A DNA stretch of 64,000 nt from Ornithodoros turicata (taxonomy: Eukaryota > Arthropoda > Arachnida > Ixodida > Argasidae): contig NC_088201.1 of assembly GCF_037126465.1 (NCBI RefSeq), forward strand, positions 138,572,376-138,636,375, written 5' to 3'. Made by a program: the position numbers and the translations under genes. Position 1 is the stretch's first letter. Each line of letters starts with the position of its first letter. The notes under the pieces were generated by a model. It saw nothing but the letters and a program-made list of their open reading frames with translations. It was not told the DNA's origin and ran no database searches. Below, one piece after another: positions 11,961-22,000 of this stretch.

Positions 11961-12529
11961 GGCGAGGCTAGTGAGGACAAACGCCCACCTCTGGTGCTGG
12001 ACGGCACATTACAAAGGATTCAGTTCACCTCACTACAAGGCAGTGCTTTTATACCGCCATGAAGTACACTAATATATATTACAGTGAGAGGAAAGATGAC
12101 GACAATTAAAGCAGTGTTGCCCTGTTGGTCAGAGCCCAAACAAGCAGTTCAGTGTTTTCCTCACACACAAAGGCAAGAAGGGTGATGATACTCTCTTTCA
12201 ATGAGGAAATACTGACTTGATGCAAGGAGGAGGACTTGCTGAGGATTTCTTGCTAGTTCTCGTGACAGGCAAAAACAGCTGCTCAGGCATTTGGGCACCA
12301 AGAAGTGTGTGCATAGATTCTATACATGGCACCACAGGTGGGCCACTCTATGAGACAGTTGTGTACTGGCACTAAGTACATTTTGGTAAAAAGTATGTTG
12401 CAGTTTACGAAAACTATACCATCAGTCAGGGGTGCCATAACAGGGGCAGTTGTCTGGTACGTTGCAGGTCACTCAGTACTGGAGAGACGTAAACGCACAG
12501 TATCAAGCATAAACTGGTTAGAATGCCAG

Positions 12530-12640
12530 AGTGAGCCTGTTGGTACATAGCTAATATGAAGAAATTGGAGCTGTAAGGACAAGGGACATAAAGAACACAC
12601 ATACACAGGACTGGTCCCTTGTCCTTACAGCTCCAATTTC
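12530..12640 (+). mobile_element. Small hairpin insertion (PLE-like family)
   Basis: Two perfect 26-bp inverted arms (12561-12586 and 12615-12640) carry GAAATTGGAGCTG and its complement, around a 28-nt loop. The left arm is preceded by TTGGTACATAG, matching the CTGGTACATGG leader before the hairpin at 32.6 kb. No target duplication is seen here, so membership rests on architecture. Confidence 0.5.
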
Positions 12641-12894
12641 TCAACACCTCAAGGAAACATAGCTCTTCAGTAACCTTAGTGAGCCAAAAATGCAGTTCAG
12701 GTCCACTTTGTTTTATATGTTTGCTAGTCTTGTTGATCGTTAACAACACATCGTTCCAAAATACAACATAAAGTACAGCTGAACACCATATCAATGAGCC
12801 TCTTGGCTTGCACTTCATCGGAGGAGCTCTCAGTTGGCTAGCAGGAGGATATTGAACAAGGAACGAGTGACTGGCTGTTCCATGCACCTCTCAG

Positions 12895-12990
12895 TGTGTG
12901 TGCCTGCTTCTGTTTGCTGCTAGGGTGTCGCTCCAATGAAGAAATGTGACACCCTGGTGTTTCGCAGACTTTTTTTCCCAAGCAGTACAA
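12895..12990 (-). repeat. Third copy of the 3.0-3.2 kb repeat
   Basis: It shares GGTGTCGCTCCAATGAAGA and the flanking blocks with the minus-strand copy at 3150-3247, with about 75-80% identity by eye. Confidence 0.55.
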
Positions 12991-13383
12991 ATATTGGTGC
13001 ACAGACAGTGTGAAGAAAGAAATAGCAGCAAGGCAGTTTTGAGAAGCAGCTTTGCAACCAGATTCTAAGAGCCTACCAAGCAGCATGAAGCACACCCATT
13101 CAGAGTATTTCCGTTGAATTCATGTTTTAAGACCTTCACACCTACATAACTTACTCATGAATGCAGCATTGTCGTGTGACAACACATGACAGTCCATTAA
13201 TGCTTTGAACATGCATTGCGCTTTATGCCTCTGGTTGGGCATGAAACAATGAATCTTTCAATGAGCATACCATTTTCCAAATTGCAAAACATCAGATATA
13301 TTTTATTAACATGGCTCATGTCTTGTGCCATCTCCAACTGATAGGAGAGTATTACCAGGCTTGTATCCATGAATCGGTCTTAA

Positions 13384-14008
13384 AGGGACTATGAAACGAT
13401 TTTTTTCTTCCTTTCGTTCGAAAGAAGACATTTTTCTGAGTCTAGAACCGAAATTTTACTTTCGTCGCGCGAGCGGACTTCTCGGGAGCGAATTTAAACG
13501 GAGCGGCGAAGGGAGGACAGCTGGCGCCGCGCCGTGGGGAGCTGCCCAGCGGAGACACAACGGGTAACTTGACGCGACCACGGCCGGCTCAGCAACACGT
13601 CATCGTGACGTGTTGCCGAGCTGGCCGAGCCGATGAATCCCGCCAGGAGCATGCGCCGTAGGATCCCGCGTATGCGTTCATCGGGAGTGGAAATCTCCAT
13701 GACAACAGCTTTTGCGCGATCGGCAGATTTCGGCAGTGGCGGCAGCCACAGCGCGAGCTCGCGGCATTACTTGCCATTGTGCAACACCGGTGACGTAACG
13801 GGGAACCGAAGTGCGGTCCGTACAGTTACACCATCGGCAGGGAAATATGCGCGAGAGAGGAGGAACGCGGAAGAGACATTTCCAGCGCGCGCTCCTCGCA
13901 GAGTGGAGCGATTTCGTTCGGAAAAATTTGTGGCATATTAGTTTCTCTGCGGGAAGAACAGTTTGCATCGAAAAAAAGTATGGGGGTTCGGGAAATTTCA
14001 TAGTCCCT
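13384..14008. mobile_element. TTAA-target inverted-repeat element (625 bp)
   Basis: Its ends are AGGGACTATGAAA and the inverted equivalent. Each end is directly bordered by TTAA (13380-13383 and 14009-14012). TTAA duplication fits Kolobok- or piggyBac-type transposition, and the AGGGAC start resembles the THAP-encoding TTAA elements at 36.2 and 57.7 kb. The interior is GC-rich, contains an internal palindrome near 13590-13625, and has no recognisable transposase. Confidence 0.7.
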
Positions 14009-14012
14009 TTAA

Positions 14013-14994
14013 CAATAACCCCGCTCTCATGATATCCCAAACACCTAAACCTTGCTAACAATGTTCTTAGGCTGGGGCCACATCAGCTCAATCGGGTATG
14101 ATCCGTATGGTTTCTGGGCATTGTGCTCCATGAAAATATCGGGTCGCAACATCATATTCACTGTATTAAAAGGAGAACTACGCTTGGTGTCTTCACGCTT
14201 GCTAAGCTCATATGCTGTTAACGTTCTGTGTGCTGTCGTTTATCCAGAATCACGAGCATGGACGGATGGTGGAAAAAATGGGGGGAAGGGTCATTATGTA
14301 GTTACGTCATTACGGCTTAACCGACGTGTGTCTAACGCTGAAATGGCAAAGGCACCCCCTGTAGGGCGTGCACTGGTGGAAAAGTTAGGGGGTGTAGGGG
14401 GGTCTGGATAAATCGCTGTGTGCGCTACGCCCTTATCCACTCGCATATCACCTTATGGCCTCACAGATACCTTCAAACCGTTCTCCTGCCCTAGAAGCGG
14501 GCACTGCAGATTATTCTTTTTTGAGATCCTGATGAGTCTGTCTCCTTTGCTTCCCCCTTTTTCGCATCCTCAATGTATACCAACTTGTGAAGTATAAAGT
14601 AGCTCAGGTTATGTACCAGATATTTTACACACCTTCTTCAACTTCAGTTAGCAATGCACAATTATACCATACCCTTCTCTCAGGCATGAGCACAATTAAT
14701 TCTGGTTTCCTACTTACCAGACTAATTTCGATTCATTCTTCCTTTCGTCCTTGGGTAGTTAAATTTGGAACGACATCCCTCTATGGCAGTGTTTCTCAAA
14801 CTTTTCCAGCATGTAACTCGTTTGAGCACCACAAAACCACCATGACCCCCACTTTCCGAAAAATTTACTTTTTTTTCAATGACGCAGATATGTTTATATT
14901 GAAATGTATTTAAAAGACATCAACCACAGAGAGAGCTACCAAAAATGCTTATTAATGAGAGAACTGATGTCGCACCCTGGGAGTCGCTGAGAAG
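14013..14994. other. No recognisable gene
   Basis: No domain, RNA gene or transposon end is seen. Confidence 0.4.
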
Positions 14995-15084
14995 GCGTGT
15001 TAGCTTAGCTCAGATGGTAGACCCCTGGACCGGTAATCCAGAAGATGTGGGTTCGAGTCCTACAGCTGGGTAACCTTTCCAGTG
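14995..15084 (+). mobile_element. tRNA-derived SINE, family A (solo head)
   Basis: A tRNA-like unit has an A box (TTAGCTCAGATGGTAGA), a five-base anticodon stem (CTGGA/TCCAG) and a B box (GGGTTCGAGTCC). The seven-base anticodon loop is CCGGTAA, with C where every functional tRNA has U33, so this is a SINE head and not a tRNA gene. Two closely related units lie in the composite at 55.7-56.4 kb. The general type recalls the Ruka SINE of ticks. Confidence 0.65.
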
Positions 15085-15430
15085 ATAATAATAATAATTA
15101 GGTGTTTACGTCGCGAGACAACTGAGATCATGAGCGACGCCACAGCGGTCGGTCTGTGGATTGCTTTTGCCCACCTGAGGGTTGGCTCATGAAAGCTCAT
15201 CACATGAATCTCATGAAAGCATCATCTCATCACATCTTATGACACATTGCTCATCACATCTCATGAAAGCTCATCACACGGCACCCCGTATTTAACGTCC
15301 CTCGCGGAAGACGGCGTGTCTAAGCAACTTGTACCCTGCCACCAAGTTGCTGGCGTCCTCGGCCGGGTTCGAACCCGCGATCTCGGGATCAGAAGGCGAA
15401 CACGCTACCGACTGAGCCACCGAGGCCGGT
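15085..15430 (-). mobile_element. tRNA-derived SINE, family B
   Basis: Read on the minus strand, it opens with a tRNA-like head: A box TGGCTCAGTCGGTAGCG and B box GGTTCGAACCC. A long body follows, with GACGCCGTCTTCC and GACCGCTGTGGCGTCGC landmarks, ending at an AT-rich TAA-repeat tail near 15085. A local run of CTCATCACATCTCATGAAAG-type repeats expands the body at 15185-15280. Confidence 0.75.
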
Positions 15431-15599
15431 GCCTTTCCAGTGAATTTCATCTTTCATCGTTAGTTGTATGTAATATATATGTAAATGTATATTAATATGT
15501 ATGTAACGGCTGAAGCACGTTTGGAATACATCAGCACACTGATTCCTAAGAAAGATGCGTGCTAATCAGCAATAAGGAGCGTTTAAAGCGCAATAAATA

Positions 15600-16018
15600 C
15601 TCCAAATCAAATCGCTTCCCATTGTTTCCTATGGGAGCAGCCGGCGCCAGTGGGCCCTCCAACATGGCGGCCGGTTGCCGCACCTCTCTCCCCGAGCCCC
15701 TCTCCAATACGCCATCCAGCCTTTATACATAGAGATCAGTGGTTGGAACGCATCGAAGGCAAGAAAATTTACATTTTTGAATTTGGTCGCCTGGAAATTT
15801 TGGGCAATTTTTCCGGAGACGAGGAAAAACACCGAAAAAAACTCGGCAGTTCCGGCGAGGTTTGAAAAGCGCGCGTTCAATCAAAGGAAGAGAGGATTCA
15901 GAAACGCGTGGAAGAGGAGGAGGAAAAGAGACTCTCTCCGACTTTGGCGCCGACTGACGACGGTGAACGGAGATGAAACATTGCTTGCGTCTGTCCTCGG
16001 CAGGTGGCGCTGTGTGTA
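15600..16018 (+). promoter_or_regulatory. Probable msrA promoter and 5' UTR
   Basis: This is a GC-richer patch directly upstream of the first msrA coding exon. It contains AACATGGCGGCCG (15661-15673), the consensus of a YY1 site, which in animals often sits just downstream of TATA-less housekeeping start sites. No TATA box is evident. The transcription start is not determined. Confidence 0.45.
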
Positions 16019-16096
16019 ATGAGCTTGTTTATGTCGTTCCCGTTCCTGTCTCGCGTACTCTGCCGTTACACCAGTATGGGTGCGTCGACTGTCAAG
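16019..16096 (+). CDS. msrA: msrA exon 1 (N-terminal leader)
   Basis: Encodes residues 1-26, [17 protein letters not shown] then TSMGASTVK. It has Arg12 and Arg16, hydroxylated and hydrophobic residues and no acids, as in a mitochondrial presequence. Met20 is a second possible start giving a leaderless protein. The donor GTAAGC begins at 16097. The phase-0 end joins exon 2 without a break. The exon is assigned because it lies on the right strand, is the right kind of leader and splices in frame; a transcript is needed for proof. Confidence 0.7.
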
Positions 16097-19000
16097 GTAA
16101 GCATGTTTTGTGATATGTCCTGTCTACATTGGATAATGCGGTCAAGTACAAAACACAGCGACTTCGAGAATGTCTTGCAACGCAACTGTTAAAGTATTCG
16201 GAATGTGTCTTCCATCAGCTCTTGCCTAATCACGGTTGTCTCTCGTCCGGCTGTCGAATGCTACGTTATAAAAATAAACCTTTACGCAAAGCAGCGTTCA
16301 GCCAGCGCACGTCATCTCCATGATCACCGTCCTGTGTTGTTTTTTAAAAGTCTACGCAGGAGGAAATCACGTGCGGGAAATCATCTCAGTAACGGTATAA
16401 CTGTTTTGTGTATTACCTGTTGTAACCTGAAGAAGTGCGGCGTCCACACGAAAGCTGTGATGTTTCGTCTTTCTGCGAACTTTTCTGTTTCATACCTCTT
16501 AGAAGGTGGACTGCGCTTCTTAGTATTATGTTTGCTACGTCTCGCCTTGTTACGTTTTTCTGTGATAAGAAATCGTATGTTCAAATGACGTCTTCCTGTC
16601 CTATTCCAAGGAATTGCAGAGTTCCGTCTGATAAATCTCAAACATGCGCGTCAGAGTGCGTAGATTTCGTGGAAGTTTCTGTCCTTTTTCAACATAATTA
16701 CCTGCTGTTTCCTCGTCGCGATGGTGACGGACAACATGACGGCTCTCGCGTGCGATATGTTATGGGTTCGATTCTCAGCCGGGCATATATTTTTTTTTCT
16801 ACATATTTGATTACCAGGGAGGCTATATTCGTTCAGTGTAGAGATAACCTGATGTGTGGAGACGAGTATCTGGAACACGCTTAATGCTGCTGTGCATTGT
16901 ATCGACCGCTGTCCAAACACGTGTTCCGAATATTTTTTTCCACGCATCATTTATCACAACTGATCGAACATAGCCTCCCAAATCGTTTCTCTGGTTGAGT
17001 AGTTTTTTTTTTTATATATATAATTCCGGGCCTTACGTCTCAAGACAACTGTGATCATCAGCGACGCCCCGTGGTCGGGTCTGTGAATTAATTTTGCGCA
17101 CCTGAGGGTTCTTTAATGTGTGCCGAAATCTCCACACATGGCACACCACACTTAACGTTCCTCGCGGAAGACGGCATGTCTAAACAACTTGTAGCCATCC
17201 ACAGTCCTCGACCGAGTTTGATCCCACGATCTTGGGATTAGCATGTGACACGCTAGCGAGTGAGCCACTGCAGGCGACTGAGTACTTTGGTGGTGTTTGC
17301 TTAGCTTGATGGGCATGAAACAGCCCTCCGCTCCAAGAACATGACAATCCACGCGTGCCTCTCTAACAGCAGTTCCCTTTGAACATTTGACGCATGTTCT
17401 CACATCACTGCACCGAGAACCTAATGAATAATATGTTCTTTGAACTGCTCAGATATTATTAGATATGCTCTGTTAATAAATAAGTTTATTTCGCTTCTTC
17501 TCCAACATTTAGATCGCAGGAGCAATGCCGTTATACGAACCGACAGCTCTCACAGAGAAGGCAACCTTCGCGATGTCTTGATTCTGGAACCCCGATGCGC
17601 TTTTCGGCAGCGCTCGGGGTGTTGTCCGCACCAAGGTTGGCTATACGGGAGGCACAACCACGAATCCAAACTATATGTCGATGTGAGTATATTTTCTGTG
17701 CTTTTTTTCATGCACTGGGCCGAAATACAAGTACACAGTGTCCAACTATCCAGTTGTTTCATGGCCCCTGTAATATTTGCTTGGATGCCCGCAGTCAAAC
17801 TTCACACGCAGGTTTGTTTTCTACTTCGAGTGGTGAAAACCCCGTTATGCAATAAAGCAACTGGGTCTCATAATGTGATAAAAGAACTAGAAGAAGTCCA
17901 ATTTCCGAGCAATGCGCATGTTTATTTTGCTTACTAATTTATTTTTATTTGTATGGCTGTGCTCACCCGAATATTGCGTGTCATTTTGTTACCATAGACA
18001 CATTCACGTTCTCCTGCGATCGTTGAAAGCAGCTGTCTTGAAAAACGCGCGTTTCGCCAGCAAGCGTGTAACGCGTCAACTTCTAAAATTGAGTGGTCAA
18101 CTTCTTCATGTGTCACCTTCTAAAATTGGGCATTGAGTCCAACGCTGCTTCACAGGCTAACACGACACACGCATGCTGGCGGTACCCGCGTTTTTCGAGA
18201 CAGTTTGCTTCAACGGTCGTCGAAGGCTGCCCGTGTAACAGGGGTATTAGTTGTGCATCGTTTGGTTGTTATCTTTGGGCGACATCGCAGAGGAGCGTTG
18301 ACTTCATGGCAGTTGTTCATAGTCCTGGAAGACCTAGTCCTGACTTGGAAGTCGGCAATTTAACTTGTGCAGTTTGCTTTATCACGTAAAGAGGCCCCTC
18401 AAGGTTGTCGAGGTCAAGTGGTAAACAGTACCAGTCCTCATGTTGAAAACTGCTCGTTTTACTGTTAGATTATTGGATAAAAATAATAACTGGGATCGAA
18501 AAACGTCCAAAACGGCGCACAGAAGGAGCAAACGCGTTGTTTGCAAACGGTTTGGCCGCCGATCACGGGCGCGGCCATCTTTAAGGTCACGTGTGCGGTG
18601 AAGTTTGCTGTGACGTGTGACCATGATCTGATCGTCTATGGAGCAATGCATTGGATGCCGTCCCTGTGCAAATAAGAAATTCGAAGGTTTATCTGTGGAC
18701 TCCATGTACATTGCACTGCGTACTGTCTCCTTTAGCAGAAGTTGAGAGAAGCACAAAATTTGTACTTCCCCTCGCCCACGCAGATTGTGGTGATTAGAAA
18801 TGCTCCAAAGTGTGGAATGCTGGAAAGATAATGTGCTAAATTCGACAATGAACTCTGTCTGCACTGCTATTGAATGTGCACATGAGGTTAAATGGAAGGT
18901 TTAACAACGCTATAGAGCTTTTAATACGTGTGCTCTATAATCCTCTATCACTAAAGTGTATGAATTATAACCGTTGGGAAGGTAAAAATATCCGCATGAA

Positions 19001-22000
19001 AATCAATCTTTGCTAAACTCACAACAAAATATGTTATGTATGACATGATATGTGAGAATCACTTTGTTCACTCAGTTGTTCAATGGAGCCTTACGGCTTA
19101 ATCGGCGACATTTCAATAACTTCAAGCTTCAAGCTTTTAATTATGAAGGATTCACTTCATATTGTTCATCTCACAAATTAACTTTCTTTGCCCTGCGGAA
19201 GTGTGCCATGCTTTGCAAAACGCAGTACCATTCGTCTTTGTTCAGTTCCCCAACCTCACTGAACGTTTACAGAGTCCGCACACCGCTGCCTGTGCAAGGA
19301 TTTCAGGGAAAAAAGCCCCAAAGGGGGAAAAGATCCACAGGGAAACAGACCCGCTTGTGGATCTTCTTTCCCTAGGGATGTTTCTTCCGTGTGGATCTTC
19401 TTTTTCGTTTGGATCTTTTTCCCCTCCGTCTCGTGATCAGCTAGAACCTCTTTGTGTTGCACAGTTGTAGTTCGTAGTAGGACTTGACACACCTGCCTTT
19501 TCACGGCAATGCGCTCCTTGCATAGCTTTTTCCCCTGCTATGAAGAAAATTAGTACCTATAATCCACTTGTGGACTTCACAGCGGGCAGTGATGTCGAAT
19601 CTGTATTTTAGGACCGCGTTCTAATCGCGTCGTCGAGTTCCTCTATAGTTTCTAGGAATTTCTTTCTGTTCTAGGGAATGCAGTTACGCATGTGCATATA
19701 CAGTTCGGTGGCCGGTAGGGGCGATGCCTTATTGTTTTATCTTTTTTTTTTTGCCCTTCTGTAGCATCGATCTATTTCCGGGTTCTATGGGAGTAGCTGA
19801 ATTCGTTAGGTGACGAGTTCAAGTTCTTCCTTTTTTTACACTCCAACTCAAACTGCATGGTTTGCTCCTGCTTACTTCATGGATTTTTAACAATCAATAT
19901 AAATATATATATTTAAATAAATAAATTATGATGATAAGTAATTCAAATTAGTATTCTTCAAATGTGCACTGCAATTAAGATTTTATAAAGACTGTCTGTC
20001 GGTTATTACCACCACAACCCATCTGCTGGTCCACGTCCAGTGTTGGGAATCCCGAACAATTTTTGCAGTCCCAGGATTTAGGGACTTTTCCTGATGGGAT
20101 TCCGGGATTGGTATAAAAATTATAAAACCGAGACAGCACCCATACGCAACCTTTGAGTATAGTATCCCTGGTTGTTCACGCGTATTCCGTGTCTCTCTCC
20201 TCGGCGCTCTGCCTCTACATGTCAATCAAAACATTCCTAATAACATTCCATTCTGTTTTAACATGCGATGCTTTTTAACCTCAAACAACGGCAGTCGCAT
20301 GTTAATCGAAGTCCCTACACAGAGCGCTCTGAATTTATTTCAGGCTGGCACCGAGGACCAAACCAAGCTCTGACTTCCAAAACTAAATGACCAAAGTATC
20401 AAAGTCAAATAAACAACAAGAAGAGAAAGCAGTCGACTGCCTAATGTTGAAGATAAAATTCGCTTTCAAGACTCCCGATGGTTTATTTACCGGGAGAGTT
20501 GTTCACGTTGTTGTAAATGACTTGTTTGTGACGACCTTTCGTCGAGGTCCGAGCAGTGTGCAGAAACTTGCCAGTGCTCTTTAAAATGTCCAGTCCATCT
20601 TCGGCACGGAAAACCTGAAATAATGCCCCGCTTGAATCGCCTAAAATGTGTGGGAGGTCGCTACACACTGCGCTTGTCTGGTCATCGTAGAAACTATACC
20701 CACACCTCCGATCCCCAGATATTGTGTGTGTTTTTTTTCCTCTTCGTGCTGGTCTTTCCGTGCATGTCACTACAAAATGGTTCAAACAACAACAACAACT
20801 TTCTTTAGTGATGATGATAAGAGAGTTTCTTCGCCAGTTCGAGGCAGCTGATACCGCTCAAAAGTGCAAAGCAACGCACGTACCCAAGCAGCACAATGTA
20901 CTGAAAGTCGAGTGCAATAGGGGTGGACGGGTAGGTGGAAGGCCTTGAACGGACTCTTGAAACTAAAGAACATTGATAAGACACATACCGTCCACCCCTA
21001 TTGCACTCGACTTTCAGTACATTTTGCTGCTTGGGTAGCTCCGGCGCGTGTGCCATGACCGTTCACAATCAAAGCAAGCTTTCCGACATCACGCAAGGAA
21101 TGAAATATTCGAACGGTATATTACGGTGTTTGACGGTACTAAGGACAAAGAATTGTCATTCAAAACCAGTGCTGGAAATTGAAACAACTGGTTGTTGTTT
21201 CACTGTTCTACGTCGCGACTGCATCACCAGTAGGTTTGTAGTGTTTTCCTAGGTCCCGAAATTCCAGGAAATCCCAGGATTTCAGGACATTCAAAAAACA
21301 AACCGGGTTCACGGCTATTCACGTCCGAACGCCAATCCAACACGTCAATCGAAGCAGTCCCTATAACCAGCACTTACACAACGACATCAGTGAAGTTGAA
21401 TGTTGGCTAGTTGAACATTCACTGAGAAGTTATATGTGGGCGGTCGTGGACCAAATGTTATGGAAAAGGAGTTGACATCTTTGATTAATCGTATCTCAAG
21501 TGAACAAATGAACAGTGATAACAGAACATTTGTTTCACTTGCAACGCGTATATAATGGGTGAAAAGAAATGGAATAACGGAAGTCACATCCTTATTTTAC
21601 GGATAAAATATATGTGTATATATATATGTGTGTGTGTCCTCATTCAGTAGCCATAACCCCCTTTTTATACTCAATTCCTCGAACGTCGCCTATATGCGTT
21701 CTCGCTTTCTGTGTGGTCCCTTGGGCTCGCCTTATGTTGCGCTTCAGATACCCCTGCTTTTGTATTTATGTTCTTTTGATTTTTACCTTTGCGTCACCCT
21801 GTCACCCTCTCGTGCTAAAACAACCCCGTAAATTGTATATACGTGCCTGGACCATGTTCATATTTTTGTAATCTGACGAAGTGGAGTGTCATGCACGAAG
21901 GTCTTGTTTTCCAAGTCGAAAAAAATCAGTTGGAAATACCATTTAATATCACATATTGATAATATATATTGCGAACTGGTGTTATTTTAGAGCAATAATC

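Larger units (their letters stand above)
11060..12001. mobile_element. Non-autonomous hAT element with internal minisatellite
   Basis: The element runs 11068-11993 (926 bp). Its ends are inverted copies of CAGAGGTGGGC, and it is flanked by a perfect 8-bp direct repeat, GTGCTGGA (11060-11067 and 11994-12001). That is diagnostic of hAT transposition. There is no transposase frame. Both internal flanks are filled with a minisatellite built on TGAGGTGAGGTGAGGAAAA, separated by 500 bp of single-copy-looking sequence. Confidence 0.85.
12002..13380. other. No gene; one hairpin insertion and one small repeat
   Basis: Apart from the hairpin at 12561-12640 and a minus-strand copy of the repeat seen at 3.0-3.2 kb (about 12895-12990), no features are recognised. 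Confidence 0.45.

Noticed and set aside
14995..15074. Functional tRNA gene
   Set aside because: The cloverleaf-like unit lacks U33, and related units recur with the same SINE body at 55.8 and 56.3 kb. It is a SINE head.
16725..16790. tRNA-like B box GGGTTCGATTCTC in msrA intron 1
   Set aside because: No matching A box or stems at the right distance. It could be a decayed SINE scrap but is not supportable.
18382..18864. 160-codon minus-strand open frame
   Set aside because: It lies in the intron, has no domain, low-information composition and no splice context.
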